Positions 37,636 through 46,988 of a stretch of 64,000 nucleotides of DNA are shown here, one piece after another. Positions within the stretch are counted from its first letter, which is position 1. Every line of letters begins with the position of its first letter. The stretch comes from Microvirga sp. 3-52. Its GTDB lineage: Bacteria; Pseudomonadota; Alphaproteobacteria; Rhizobiales; Beijerinckiaceae. Position numbers and translations under genes: made by a program. The notes beneath the pieces were generated by a model, which was not told where the DNA came from, did no database searches, and was given only the letters and a program-made list of their open reading frames with translations. The stretch spans positions 1-64,000 of the forward strand of contig NZ_JAHAMK010000009.1 in NCBI RefSeq assembly GCF_018383585.1, read 5' to 3'.

Positions 37636-38232
37636 CTAGCGATCCGTGTTGATGATCGGCGCGGCGGGAGCCTGGCGCCGAGCCGGCTGACGGAGAGGCG
37701 CGGTCTCGACGGCAGGCGGTCGTGGCGCCGTGGTGGTCCCAGTCGGCGCCATGATGTCGCCAGGACGCCCCGTCTCGGCCGGAGCGCGGGCGGTATCCTG
37801 GACCGGGGGCAGTTCCTCGGGCGTCTCCTTCGGCTCGGCAATCACCTCCGTGCCGCCTTTGCAGTCGACGAGCCAGATGTCGTAGACCGGATGCTCCAGC
37901 CCATGCAGGCCAGGGCTTGCCGCGAACAGCCAGCCGGAGAAGACCCGCTTGGTCTTTCCGTCGGTGGCAGGCTCGTCGACCTCGATGAAGGAAGTCGTGT
38001 TCGGCGTTTCCGTCGGCGGCTTGGTGAAGCAGACCCGCGGGGTCATCTGCAGCGCGCCGAACTGCACGGTTTCGTCGATCGCGACCTCGAACGACACGAT
38101 GCGCCCGGTGATCTTGTCGAGCCCCGAGAAGACGGCCGTGGGATTCTTGATCCGGTCCGCGTGCGCCGTGCCGAGGCTGCCGATTACCGATGCGAGCACA
38201 AGAGCCGCCCGCGTCCATCCGAATTTCATCAT
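37636..38232 (-). CDS. DUF2155-domain periplasmic protein
   Basis: About 198 residues. The signal peptide (MMKFGWTRAALVLASVIGSLGTAHA split by the ATG choice at 38232/38229) is followed by the DUF2155 core: LDKITGRIVSFEVAIDETV, FGALQMTPRVCFTKPPTE, VFSGWLFAASPGLHGLEHP and YDIWLVDCKGG with two conserved Cys. A Pro/Thr-rich tail extends about 65 residues. Function is not established. It normally sits next to the NDUFA12 gene; here two extra genes lie between them. The open frame upstream of 38232 lacks family similarity. Confidence 0.85.
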   Translation of the reverse strand: MMKFGWTRAALVLASVIGSLGTAHADRIKNPTAVFSGLDKITGRIVSFEVAIDETVQFGALQMTPRVCFTKPPTETPNTTSFIEVDEPATDGKTKRVFSGWLFAASPGLHGLEHPVYDIWLVDCKGGTEVIAEPKETPEELPPVQDTARAPAETGRPGDIMAPTGTTTAPRPPAVETAPLRQPARRQAPAAPIINTDR

Positions 38233-38468
38233 ATGATCCAAGCCAAGTCCGATTTGGCGGTTCCTGTCCGACCTGTCCGGCCGCACCATCAATCCCGGTA
38301 ACGCGATAACACGCGAACCATGATCGAAAAAGGGCAAGCCGGGAAAGAAGCCCCCGAAGATCCACGCGAACATCGAGGATCCCTCCTCACGACAACGTCA
38401 AAGAAAATTCTGAACCCGAGATGCTCCCGCCAGTTAACCCGGCTCGATCAATGACGGAAGGCTGGCGC

Positions 38469-39473
38469 ATGGACCAGAGCAACGGCAATTCGATTTCACG
38501 GCGCGGCGTCATGGGTGGGGCAGCGGCCGGGCTTGTTTCGGCAACAGGCTCGGCAACCGCCCAGACGGCGGGATCCTCCCCGAGCAGCGCCGTGGCCAAG
38601 GACGACCCCACCACGAAATACCCGAAGCCGCCGTTCCGTTCACAGTCGCAGCCATGGCCGGGCTTGGCCGGCCAGATGGACCCGCGGCCCGATCACGGCG
38701 AGACGAGCTACAAGGGGTCAGGACGGCTGCAGGGCCGGAAGGCGCTGATCACCGGTGGCGATTCCGGGATGGGCCGGGCCGCGGCCATCGCCTTTGCACG
38801 GGAGGGCGCGGATGTGGCCATCAGCTATCACCCGGACGAGGAGCCCGATGCGCGGGAGGTGATCGACCTGATCAAGAAGGAAGGCCGAGTCGCCGTTGCG
38901 CTTCCCGGTGACATCCGCGACGAGGCCCTCTGCAACCGTATCGTGACGGATGCCGTGCGACAGCTCGGCGGGCTCGACATTCTCGTCAACAACGCCGCCC
39001 GCCAGCAGCAGCGGCAATCGCTCCTGGACATCACGTCGGAGGACTTCGACGCGACCTTCAAGACCAACATTTACGCCATGTTCTGGCTGACGAAGGCCGC
39101 CCTTCCGCACCTGACGCCGGGATCGGCCATCATCCAGACCACGTCCGAGCAGGCCTATGATCCGTCGGCGAACCTCGTCGACTATGCCATGACTAAGGCG
39201 GCGATGATGAACTTCACTAAGTCCCTGGCGAAGCAGCTCGGGCCCAAGGGCATTCGCGTCAACGGCGTCGCGCCCGGACCGATCTGGACGCCCCTTCAGG
39301 TCAGCGGCGGCGCGACCCAGGAGAAGCTGCAGCAATTCGGGGGAGACACGCCTCTCGGTCGTCCCGGTCAGCCCGTCGAGCTGGCCTCGATCTACGTCCA
39401 GCTCGCCGCGGCCGATGCCAGCTACGCGACGGGACAGGTCTACGGAGCAGCCGGAGGCAGCGGCCAACCTTAG
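38469..39473 (+). CDS. SDR oxidoreductase with N-terminal Tat-type signal
   Basis: A 334-residue SDR of the YghA/GS39-like group. The N terminus NSISRRGVMGGAAAGLVSAT looks like a twin-arginine signal, followed by a segment (TTKYPKPPF, WPGLAGQMDPRPDHGE) typical of this subgroup. The Rossmann motif is TGGDSGMGRA, then NNAARQQ, and the catalytic pair in YAMTKAAMMNF. Such proteins oxidise sugars, polyols or aldehydes with NAD(P). The ATG at 38469 has GGAAGG 8 bp upstream. A periplasmic NAD(P) enzyme would be odd; see findings. Confidence 0.85.
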   Translation: MDQSNGNSISRRGVMGGAAAGLVSATGSATAQTAGSSPSSAVAKDDPTTKYPKPPFRSQSQPWPGLAGQMDPRPDHGETSYKGSGRLQGRKALITGGDSGMGRAAAIAFAREGADVAISYHPDEEPDAREVIDLIKKEGRVAVALPGDIRDEALCNRIVTDAVRQLGGLDILVNNAARQQQRQSLLDITSEDFDATFKTNIYAMFWLTKAALPHLTPGSAIIQTTSEQAYDPSANLVDYAMTKAAMMNFTKSLAKQLGPKGIRVNGVAPGPIWTPLQVSGGATQEKLQQFGGDTPLGRPGQPVELASIYVQLAAADASYATGQVYGAAGGSGQP

Positions 39474-39560
39474 CCGCACGGGCCTCTGCGGCCGAGACTA
39501 TCATGGCTGCCCGGCTGCGGCTAAGCTCTCCACTCCACCGTGGATAGGACCGAAGACGCC

Positions 39561-40178
39561 ATGCATGAACACGACCGGCCGGGCGATGTCGAGCGCGCGC
39601 GGCTCGGCTTCCTGTCGCAGGAGGAGACGATCGCCCTCGCGGGTCGCGGCGTCATTCTGCCCGCGCCGCTCTCCGTCCTGGTCTCACGCCAGGTGGAGTT
39701 CGAGCCGGACGTGATCCTTTGGCCCAACACCATCGTCCAGGCGATCGACGGAGGCCATGTCGGCATCGGCCGGGGAACGCAGCTGTTTCCCGGAACCCGG
39801 ATCGTCGCGGAAGGCGGATCGGTCGTTATCGGCGCCCAAGGGGAGATCGGCGAGGAAGGCGGCTTTACCCTCAAGGCCGGCGCGGGCGAGGCCATCGAAG
39901 TCGGGGACGGGGCCAGGCTCCTGGGCGGAGGGTCTTTGACCCTGTCGAATCGGATCGGCCGGGGCGCTCAGATCCTCGGCCCCATCCGTTGCCAGAACTG
40001 CATCCTGGGCGACGGCGGGACCTATCGCGATGCCGAGCCGGACGAGCGCGGCGGGGTCTTGAAGGGTTCAGGCATCGCGCGCGGGATCGACGTGCCGCAG
40101 GGTCATGTCATCCAGGCTTTCGGGCTCTTCTCCGAGGGTGTCCTGCGGCGCCAGTCTTACTTTCATCCGAAGGGCTGA
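39561..40178 (+). CDS. Left-handed beta-helix protein, GlmU C-terminal-like
   Basis: About 205 residues. The first third (ETIALAGRGVILPAPLSVLV) resembles the linker helix region of GlmU-type enzymes. It is followed by hexapeptide-like turns (VEFEPDVILWPNTIVQ, VGIGRGTQLFPGTRIVA, IGRGAQILGPIRCQNC, ILGDGGTYRDAEPDERGG), the left-handed beta-helix seen in acyltransferases and in the bifunctional GlmU. No pyrophosphorylase domain is present, so it is not full GlmU, and catalysis is unproven. An alternative GTG start exists at 39540. It lies 67 bp before the SDR-adjacent small zinc gene on the opposite strand. Confidence 0.7.
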   Translation: MHEHDRPGDVERARLGFLSQEETIALAGRGVILPAPLSVLVSRQVEFEPDVILWPNTIVQAIDGGHVGIGRGTQLFPGTRIVAEGGSVVIGAQGEIGEEGGFTLKAGAGEAIEVGDGARLLGGGSLTLSNRIGRGAQILGPIRCQNCILGDGGTYRDAEPDERGGVLKGSGIARGIDVPQGHVIQAFGLFSEGVLRRQSYFHPKG

Positions 40179-40186
40179 AGCCCCGC

Positions 40187-40414
40187 TCAGGACCAATCCT
40201 GCGCCAAGGGGTTGGGCGCCGGCTCCGTCATCGGATCTCCCTCCCTGTCGCGTCGCTCGAAATGTGCCGTGGAGCAGGCATGGGAGCACAGGAACCCGCG
40301 ATCCGACCAATACGCCGGTCCGTTCTCGATCCGGCCGGCATGATAGCTGAACTCGGGATGGCCATAGGCAAGGCCGCACTCAAGGCAGGTCCGGGCCTGA
40401 GTTCGTTTCAGCAT
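40187..40414 (-). CDS. Small cysteine-rich (zinc-ribbon-like) protein
   Basis: 75 residues with CLECGLAYG near the N terminus and CSHACSTAHFERRDREGDP in the middle. This gives a Cys-x2-Cys plus Cys-x3-Cys pattern that probably binds one zinc. The spacing and the conserved-looking FSYHAGRIENGPAYWSDRGF block suggest a real protein rather than a shadow frame. It lies 31 bp behind the NDUFA12 gene on the same strand and is likely co-transcribed. I do not recognise a named family. Confidence 0.6.
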   Translation of the reverse strand: MLKRTQARTCLECGLAYGHPEFSYHAGRIENGPAYWSDRGFLCSHACSTAHFERRDREGDPMTEPAPNPLAQDWS

Positions 40415-40445
40415 GAAGCTTGTCGAGGCGAGGCTCTTCGGAGCC

Positions 40446-40859
40446 TCACTCCCCCGGGGTCCACGGCACGTAGTCGCCGGTCGCGGCCGGTCGCCGCCCG
40501 GCCGAAAGGCTCGAGCCCTGCGGACGATAGGCCTCGGTTGTACCGGTCATGTTGGGCACATAGGGCTTCTCCCAAGGGTGCGGCTTGTAGGTCTCCTCGC
40601 TCGGAGGGACATCGCCGTTATGGCAGAGCCACGCCCGCCAGCCGGGCGGCACCTTCGAAGCGTCGGCATAGCCGTTATAGACCACCCAGCGGCGCTCGGC
40701 GCCCACATTGGAGTCGATCGCCTCAGCCTGGGTATAGCGGTAGTAGCGGTTGCCGAACTCGTCCTCTCCCACGAACTGCCCCTTGCGCCACGTGAAGAAC
40801 CGCGTGCCGATGGTCTGTCCGTTCCACCAGGTAAAGAACTGAGTCCAAAACTGTTTCAT
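40446..40859 (-). CDS. NADH:ubiquinone oxidoreductase accessory subunit, NDUFA12 family
   Basis: A 137-residue protein opening with QFFTWWNGQTIGTRFFTWRK, then GEDEFGNRYYR and RRWVVYNGYADASKVPPGW, the NDUFA12/B17.2 signature. A Pro-rich C-terminal tail ends in GDYVPWTPGE. In mitochondria and alphaproteobacteria it is a supernumerary subunit at the peripheral arm of complex I. The gene is a strong marker of alphaproteobacterial origin. Its usual neighbour, the DUF2155 gene, lies 2.2 kb away beyond the SDR, beta-helix and Cys-rich genes. Confidence 0.95.
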   Translation of the reverse strand: MKQFWTQFFTWWNGQTIGTRFFTWRKGQFVGEDEFGNRYYRYTQAEAIDSNVGAERRWVVYNGYADASKVPPGWRAWLCHNGDVPPSEETYKPHPWEKPYVPNMTGTTEAYRPQGSSLSAGRRPAATGDYVPWTPGE

Positions 40860-40961
40860 CGCTGCTGCTGCCGGAGGGGTTCGTAAGTTTGGGCGGAATA
40901 TGGCGGCAAGAGGGAGCGAAGTCCAGCCTTCCGAGTCGCGAGAACCTGCTACCTTGCGCCA

Positions 40962-41729
40962 CTAAGAGCCGTGCCTATCACCGTCCTGGAACTGATCTCC
41001 GATGCTGTTGCAGCTTTGGCAGAGGAACTTGATGCCAATTGGGATCAGCTTCTTCTCTCCGCAGGTGGTGCATGGTTCATCAGAATAATGCAATTCTTGC
41101 TTTTTTTCGCAAGCGTCAGCGCGAAACTGATCGCTGAGTCGCTGGATGCGCTCTACTGACTTCGCCCGTTCCACCTGTCTGGTCAGGCGTTCAAAGGCGA
41201 TCTTGGCAGCCTCAAGGCTGACCACAAATTCTTCGGAAATGGCGTCAGCCGTCTCTAGTTCGGTGGCCATTTCGTCGTGGATCAGAAATGCAGCGGCAAA
41301 CACCTTCGCTTGGTGCTCAGCAGATTCAAAAGCATTTACCCGCACGAGATCAATTGTGCCCTGCGCTCCAGTAGCCCTGAATTTGGTTGCCCCCTCATGC
41401 ATGACGGCATGAGCCAACTCGTGCGCGAGGGTCATCCTAGAGCGACCATCACCCCAATTTGCGTTTTTATAAACTGACTCCTTAATCGAGATAATGACTA
41501 CGCCCGGCTGAAATTCTGTGCGGCCATCATCATCGCCCATCTGTTCATCAGGCAGGGTCTTGAAGATGAGACGCTTCTTTCCCTGCTCAGTTTCAATCAC
41601 TCCTGATTGCAAGCAACGAATTATATTGACGGGACGCGAGGCATTGACGCCGAAGTAGCGCTTCAGCTTGTTAGCTATTGCTTGAACTTCGCGGTTAGTG
41701 CGCCCCTTGACTCTAAAATCCTTAGACAT
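40962..41729 (-). CDS. ImmA/IrrE-family zinc metallopeptidase with C-terminal zinc ribbon
   Basis: A 255-residue protein. The catalytic motif TLAHELAHAVMHEG gives His103, Glu104 and His107 as zinc ligands and base, in a region typical of ImmA/IrrE (helix plus AEHQAKVFAAAFLI). The end carries a CTTCGEKKLI...FLCQSC zinc ribbon. The ATG at 41729 (MSKDFRVKGRTN) with GGGAGAGG is preferred; a further 89 open codons upstream are not protein-like. ImmA cleaves Xre-type repressors on mobile elements, but no adjacent repressor gene is visible. Base composition is AT-richer than the core genes, suggesting transfer. Confidence 0.85.
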   Translation of the reverse strand: MSKDFRVKGRTNREVQAIANKLKRYFGVNASRPVNIIRCLQSGVIETEQGKKRLIFKTLPDEQMGDDDGRTEFQPGVVIISIKESVYKNANWGDGRSRMTLAHELAHAVMHEGATKFRATGAQGTIDLVRVNAFESAEHQAKVFAAAFLIHDEMATELETADAISEEFVVSLEAAKIAFERLTRQVERAKSVERIQRLSDQFRADACEKKQELHYSDEPCTTCGEKKLIPIGIKFLCQSCNSIGDQFQDGDRHGS

Positions 41730-42521
41730 CGACCTCTCCCGCCTAGGCAGCCCCCCCGATTTGAGGGTTGGCTGGCCTCGGCCACTTTCACGCGGCTCAC
41801 ATCTTCCTTTGATGCATTTGAGCAGCGTTTTCACGCGCTCGGGAACTCGTATGGAACTGAAAAAGCGGGTGCCGGGCGGATTCTTTTGCCACTCAATAAT
41901 CAATAACTTGTGTCTGCAAATTTTGTTCCTACTATATGTTGTGATGAAGGGCAATATCTGTGGACAAGTCACTTTCCTTTTTGGGGGCCTCGCCACTTCT
42001 TGTCGGGTTAGCCGTTATCTGTGCCTACAGTCGCACGCTGACTGCCACGACGTCCTGATGAAGCGAATCTTAGGCTCCTTGTCAGTTTGTCACTGAACGG
42101 CCTTTCGGCTTCGGCTCTGCGAAGGACTGAGCCTGCTAGACATTCGTCTCAGCATATCCCCAGGCGTTGTTCTCAATTTCGAATGAACGATAGAACTCTG
42201 ATGTCCTTGTTGGCGGTCTCCATCGTCGACCAAAAACTGCCTGCTGTGTCGCTTGAAGGGGCTGCTGATTCTAAGTCAGGCGCCTTCCCTCACGGCCGAA
42301 GACAAATTTCGCGCATTCAGGCCATTTCAGCGATTAAGGTAGTGCTAGCCGCTACCTCCATAAAGCCGGTTCGATTGATGCGCCGGCACAACATCTGGAA
42401 ACTATCAGCGTGATTTTTTGGATGCTTAGTAGCCGACCAAATTTGCCTATTGAAAATTTGGAAATGGATTCTCAAAGGAGTCTCTGAGGCTTAGCCATTT
42501 TTCCACAGTATTAACATCTTC
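41730..42521. other. AT-richer intergenic stretch, no credible gene
   Basis: About 0.8 kb upstream of the ImmA-like gene without a protein-like reading frame on either strand. Short open frames (for example plus 41698-42096 and 42087-42413) lack ribosome sites and domain character. It is visibly AT-richer than the surrounding genes, as expected for recombined or acquired DNA. No tRNA, attachment repeat or transposase remnant could be recognised by eye. Confidence 0.5.
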
Positions 42522-42853
42522 CCACTATATCTAGACGGAACATCATCAGGCGGCACAAGTTGTTGATGTGTCTTGACGCGAGGCCTGTAGCGCGAATAGC
42601 TTCCGGGGGGCCAAAAACGAGGCAAGCAGCCGACCCGAAAAGGTCGGTTCAGCATCCCCAAAATGGCGAGGAGCGTCGTGTGTCACGCAGCGAGGGATTG
42701 CCGTGCGAATGATGCCGCTTGGGATGATCGTGGTTGGTATCTTGTAAAGCGTTTCGTCAAAGCGAGACGCCAAAGTGTCAAAAAAATGGGTTGGGGGCGT
42801 CGCAGCGTAGTCGCGACAAGGGATGGTTTGTCCCTAAATTAAGGAACTGAGTC
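42522..42853 (+). promoter_or_regulatory. nrdJ upstream region: NrdR-box-like site and structured leader
   Basis: CCACTATATCTAGACG (42522-42537) matches most positions of the NrdR-box pattern as I remember it (ACACwATATwGTGT-like). Just upstream, TTTTCCACA at about 42499-42507 is one base from a DnaA box. Downstream lie hairpins CCGACC-CGAAAA-GGTCGG (42630-42647) and GCGTTTCG...CGAGACGC (42749-42770), and a stem AGGGA...TCCCT near the ATG. No B12-riboswitch core was found. All assignments are tentative. Confidence 0.3.
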
Positions 42854-45800
42854 ATGCGGATTAAGAGGCGCTATACAGTACCGGGACAAGGTCCCTATTC
42901 CTCCCTCGCCTTCCGGCTCGCCACGAGCGAGATCCGCAACCCGGATGGCTCGGTCGTCTTCAGGCTCGAGAACATCGAGGTGCCGGAGACCTGGAGCCAG
43001 GTGGCGTCCGACGTGCTGGCCCAGAAGTACTTCCGCAAAGCGGGCGTCCCCGCCCGGCTGAAGAAGCTGGAGGAGAACGACGTTCCCTCCTGGCTGTGGC
43101 GCTCCGTGCCCGACGAAGCCGCCCTCGCATCCCTGCCCGAGGATCAGCGCTTCGGCTCCGAGATTTCCTCCAAGCAGGTCTTCGATCGCCTTGCCGGCTG
43201 CTGGACCTATTGGGGCTGGAAGGGCGGCTATTTCTCCTCCGAGGAGGACGCCCAGGCGTTCTATGACGAGCTGCGCTTCATGCTCGCCAACCAGATGGTG
43301 GCGCCGAACTCCCCGCAATGGTTCAACACCGGCCTGCACTGGGCCTACGGCATCGACGGTCCCGGCCAGGGCCACTTCTATGTGGATTACAAGACCGGCA
43401 AGCTGACCAAGTCCAAGTCCGCCTACGAGCACCCGCAGCCGCATGCCTGCTTCATCCAGGGCGTCGAGGACGACCTGGTGAACGAGGGCGGCATCATGGA
43501 CCTGTGGGTCCGCGAGGCGCGCCTGTTCAAGTACGGCTCCGGCACCGGCTCCAACTTCTCGAAGCTCCGCGGCGAAGGCGAGAAGCTCTCCGGCGGCGGC
43601 CGCTCGTCGGGCCTCATGAGCTTCCTCAAGATCGGCGACCGGGCCGCCGGCGCGATCAAGTCGGGTGGCACCACGCGGCGCGCGGCCAAGATGGTCGTGG
43701 TCGACGTCGATCACCCGGACATCGAGAGCTACATCGACTGGAAGGTGAAGGAGGAGCAGAAGGTCGCGGCGCTCGTCACCGGCTCCAAGCTCGGCAACAA
43801 GCACCTCAAGGCCATCATGAAGGCCTGCGTGAACTGCGAGGCCGAGGGTGATGCCTGCTTCGATCCGGAGAAGAACCCGGCGCTGAAGAAGGAGATCAAG
43901 CTGGCCCGCCGGGTCATGATCCCGGACAACTACATCAAGCGCGTCATCCAGTTCGCGCGCCAGGGCTACACCGACATCGACTTCCCGATCTATGACACCG
44001 ACTGGGACTCCGACGCCTACCTAACGGTCTCAGGGCAAAACTCCAACAACTCCGTCTCGCTCACCGACGACTTCCTCCGGGCCGTCGAGAACGATGCCGA
44101 CTGGCACCTCACGGCGCGCAAGGACGGCAAGGTCGTGAAGACCCTGAAGGCGCGCGACCTGTGGGAGCAGATCGGCCATGCCGCCTGGGCGTCCGCCGAT
44201 CCGGGCCTGCACTTCAACACCACCATGAACGACTGGCACACCAGCCCTGCCGGCGGCCGCATCCGGGCGTCGAACCCGTGCTCGGAATACATGTTCCTGG
44301 ACGACACGGCGTGCAATCTCGCCTCGGCGAACCTGCTGCAGTTCTTCGACCGGCAGAACCACAAGTTCGACGCCGAGTCCTTCGAGCATGCCTGCCGCCT
44401 CTGGACGGTGGTGCTCGAGATCTCGGTGATGATGGCGCAGTTCCCGTCGAAGGAGATCGCGCAGCTTTCCTACGAGTACCGCACGCTCGGCCTCGGCTTC
44501 GCGAATATCGGCGGCCTGCTCATGACCATGGGCCTGCCCTACGACAGCGACGCGGGCCGTGCGCTGGGCGGCGCGCTCACGGCGATCATGACCGGCGTGT
44601 CCTATGCCACCTCGGCCGAGATGGCGGGCGAGCTCGGGCCTTTCCCGAACTACAAGGCCAACGCGAAGCACATGCTGCGCGTGATCCGCAACCATCGCCG
44701 CGCGGCCCATGGCGAGGCGGCCGGCTACGAGGGCCTCGCCGTCAACCCGGTCCCGCTCGATCATGCCTCCTGCCCGGACCAGGACCTGGTCGCCCATGCG
44801 AAGTCCGCCTGGGACAAGGCGCTCGAGCTCGGCGAGAAGAACGGCTACCGCAACGCGCAGGCCACCGTGATCGCCCCCACCGGCACGATCGGCCTCGTGA
44901 TGGATTGCGACACCACCGGCATCGAGCCCGACTTCGCGCTCGTGAAGTTCAAGAAGCTCGCCGGCGGCGGCTACTTCAAGATCATCAACCGGGCCGTGCC
45001 CGACGCGCTGCGCGCGCTCGGCTACCGCGAGCATGAGATCGCCGAGATCGAGGCCTATGCGGTCGGCCACGGCTCCATGCGCCAAGCTCCCGCCATCAAC
45101 CCGGGCTCGCTGCGCGCGAAAGGCTTCACGGACGAGAAGATCGACGCGGTGGAGAAGGGCCTGAAATCGGCCTTCGACATCAAGTTCGTCTTCAACCGCT
45201 GGACGCTCGGCGAGGACTTCCTCACCGGCACGCTGAAGGTGCCGGCGGACAGGCTCAACGATCCGTCCTTCGACCTGCTCTCGTTCCTCGGTTTCTCGAA
45301 GGCCGACATCGAGGCCGCGAACATCCACATCTGCGGCGCGATGACTCTCGAGGGAGCCCCCTTCCTGAAGACCGAGCATTACGCCGTGTTCGATTGCGCC
45401 AACCCGTGCGGCAAGATCGGCAAGCGCTATCTCTCGGTCGAGAGCCACATCCGCATGATGGCGGCGTCGCAGCCCTTCATCTCGGGCGCGATCTCCAAGA
45501 CCATCAACATGCCCAACGACGCCACCGTCGAGGATTGCAAGAACGCCTACATGCTGTCCTGGAAGCTGGCGCTCAAGGCGAACGCCCTCTACCGCGACGG
45601 CTCCAAGCTCTCGCAGCCGCTCAACTCCGCTCTCATCGCCGACGAGGAGGAGGATTCGGAGGACGCGGTGGAAGCGCTGGCCGCCATGCCGGCGGCCGCC
45701 AAGGCTGCGCACGTGTCGGAGAAGATCGTCGAGAAGATCGTCGAGCGCGTGGTGGCCCTGCGCGACCGCGAGAAGATGCCCGACCGCCGCAAGGGCTACA

Positions 45801-46555
45801 CCCAGAAGGCCGTCGTCGGCGGCCACAAGGTGTACCTGCGCACGGGCGAGTACGACGACGGACGCCTCGGCGAGATCTTCATCGACATGCACAAGGAAGG
45901 CGCCGCCTTCCGGGCCATGATGAACAACTTCGCCATCGCGATCTCGCTCGGCCTGCAATACGGCGTGCCGCTGGAGGAATACGTGGAGGCCTTCACCTTC
46001 ACGCGCTTCGAGCCGGCGGGCTTCGTCCAGGGCAACGAGCGCATCAAGTCCGCGACCTCGATCCTCGACTACGTGTTCCGCGAGCTCGCCGTGTCCTATC
46101 TGGCACGCAACGACCTCGCCCACGTGGATCCCTCGGAGGCCGGCCCCACCACCATCGGGTCGGGCGAGGCCCAGTCGAAGGCGCCGGAGCCCGCGCCGGC
46201 CACGGCCATCGTGTCCCGCGGCTTCACCCGCGGCTCCGTCGACCGCCTGATGCTCATTCCGGGTGGCGGCGGCAGCGCCGGAGGCAGTGTTCAGCGCTCG
46301 CCCGGTCTGACCGTCGGCGCGAACGCCCTCAAGGGCGAACTCGCCACGACCGCCGCTCCGGTGGAGGAGAAGGTCGGTGAAGCCGAGATGTCCAAGCTCG
46401 CCTTCTCTGCACCGTCGGTCGCCGACCGGCGCGCCGAGGCCAAGATGAAGGGCTATGTGGGCGAAGCCTGCCCCGAATGCGCCAACTTCACGCTGGTCCG
46501 CAATGGAACTTGTTTGAAGTGCGATACGTGCGGATCAACAACCGGGTGCAGCTGA
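42854..46555 (+). CDS. nrdJ: Vitamin B12-dependent (class II) ribonucleoside-diphosphate reductase
   Basis: A 1233-residue adenosylcobalamin-dependent reductase making deoxyribonucleotides. Blocks: [57 protein letters not shown], and the active-site segment [24 protein letters not shown] cut at its Cys. Also [23 protein letters not shown], and a C-terminal redox/zinc region [22 protein letters not shown]. Codon use is strongly biased, indicating high expression. The ATG at 42854 ([16 protein letters not shown]) is clear. It works in aerobic and anaerobic growth because it needs no oxygen. Confidence 0.97.
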   Translation: MRIKRRYTVPGQGPYSSLAFRLATSEIRNPDGSVVFRLENIEVPETWSQVASDVLAQKYFRKAGVPARLKKLEENDVPSWLWRSVPDEAALASLPEDQRFGSEISSKQVFDRLAGCWTYWGWKGGYFSSEEDAQAFYDELRFMLANQMVAPNSPQWFNTGLHWAYGIDGPGQGHFYVDYKTGKLTKSKSAYEHPQPHACFIQGVEDDLVNEGGIMDLWVREARLFKYGSGTGSNFSKLRGEGEKLSGGGRSSGLMSFLKIGDRAAGAIKSGGTTRRAAKMVVVDVDHPDIESYIDWKVKEEQKVAALVTGSKLGNKHLKAIMKACVNCEAEGDACFDPEKNPALKKEIKLARRVMIPDNYIKRVIQFARQGYTDIDFPIYDTDWDSDAYLTVSGQNSNNSVSLTDDFLRAVENDADWHLTARKDGKVVKTLKARDLWEQIGHAAWASADPGLHFNTTMNDWHTSPAGGRIRASNPCSEYMFLDDTACNLASANLLQFFDRQNHKFDAESFEHACRLWTVVLEISVMMAQFPSKEIAQLSYEYRTLGLGFANIGGLLMTMGLPYDSDAGRALGGALTAIMTGVSYATSAEMAGELGPFPNYKANAKHMLRVIRNHRRAAHGEAAGYEGLAVNPVPLDHASCPDQDLVAHAKSAWDKALELGEKNGYRNAQATVIAPTGTIGLVMDCDTTGIEPDFALVKFKKLAGGGYFKIINRAVPDALRALGYREHEIAEIEAYAVGHGSMRQAPAINPGSLRAKGFTDEKIDAVEKGLKSAFDIKFVFNRWTLGEDFLTGTLKVPADRLNDPSFDLLSFLGFSKADIEAANIHICGAMTLEGAPFLKTEHYAVFDCANPCGKIGKRYLSVESHIRMMAASQPFISGAISKTINMPNDATVEDCKNAYMLSWKLALKANALYRDGSKLSQPLNSALIADEEEDSEDAVEALAAMPAAAKAAHVSEKIVEKIVERVVALRDREKMPDRRKGYTQKAVVGGHKVYLRTGEYDDGRLGEIFIDMHKEGAAFRAMMNNFAIAISLGLQYGVPLEEYVEAFTFTRFEPAGFVQGNERIKSATSILDYVFRELAVSYLARNDLAHVDPSEAGPTTIGSGEAQSKAPEPAPATAIVSRGFTRGSVDRLMLIPGGGGSAGGSVQRSPGLTVGANALKGELATTAAPVEEKVGEAEMSKLAFSAPSVADRRAEAKMKGYVGEACPECANFTLVRNGTCLKCDTCGSTTGCS

Positions 46556-46957
46556 GTATGCCGACTTGATGGCCGGCTGAGGACGCTCGCATAGGTTGGC
46601 GATAATCTCGCTAACCGCGCCTCAAAAGAAGCCAAAGTACCGCCGCACCCCTGCGGCGGTACGGTCCGGGCGGGATCTTCCCCCTGCCCAGAGCGGCTTT
46701 TCCCCGACGGATCAAATTGTTGACATAACGGTTCGCCGCCTTGCGCAGCGGACCGACAGCCGGGGTCTCGAGCCTAGCTCCCTCGCCTGTTCGGTACTTT
46801 TCGCCCGGCCAGTCTCCTGAGTAGCGTCCATCGGAGATGGCCATTCGTTTGCGTTCGGAAGATGCCGCAGGACGCCCTTCGGAGTTGTGCCCGGGCTGGT
46901 CGCCATGTGCGATCCCGAGGCCGATGCTCGCCCTAGATCTCTCACACCTTGAAACTG
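46556..46957. other. Intergenic gap with a perfect 11-bp hairpin
   Basis: About 400 bases after nrdJ without a convincing gene. GTACCGCCGCA-CCCC-TGCGGCGGTAC (46637-46662) is a perfect hairpin, flanked on the minus side by T-rich sequence (CTTTGGCTTCTTTTG). It could be an nrdJ 3'-end structure, or a minus-strand terminator for an unseen transcript. A 77-codon minus-strand frame (46611-46844) has no ribosome site or family similarity. Confidence 0.4.
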
Positions 46958-46976
46958 AGGTAGCACCGTGCTACCT
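46958..46976. promoter_or_regulatory. Perfect palindromic operator candidate of the MqsRA-type operon
   Basis: AGGTAGCAC-C-GTGCTACCT is a perfect 9+9 inverted repeat with a single central base. It lies 12 bp before the toxin-like gene's ATG and just behind a TTGAAA -35-like box (46949-46954). Toxin-antitoxin operons are usually repressed by their antitoxin, and MqsA of E. coli binds an AACCT...AGGTT palindrome. The outer AGGT...ACCT arms here are similar. Confidence 0.65.
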
Positions 46977-46988
46977 ATTGGAGAACCA

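Noticed and set aside
41698-42413. Short plus-strand frames of 132 and 108 codons
   Set aside because: No ribosome site or domain-like sequence; they lie in the AT-richer gap antisense to the protease leader.
42540-42853. B12 riboswitch before nrdJ
   Set aside because: Expected because the enzyme uses cobalamin, but I could not find the conserved B12-box core.
44030-46123. 697-codon minus-strand frame opposite nrdJ
   Set aside because: Shadow of a strongly codon-biased gene; no start signal or recognised protein features.
46611-46844. 77-codon minus-strand frame between nrdJ and the toxin gene
   Set aside because: No ribosome site, Arg/Gly-rich without known pattern, and crosses the hairpin at 46637.
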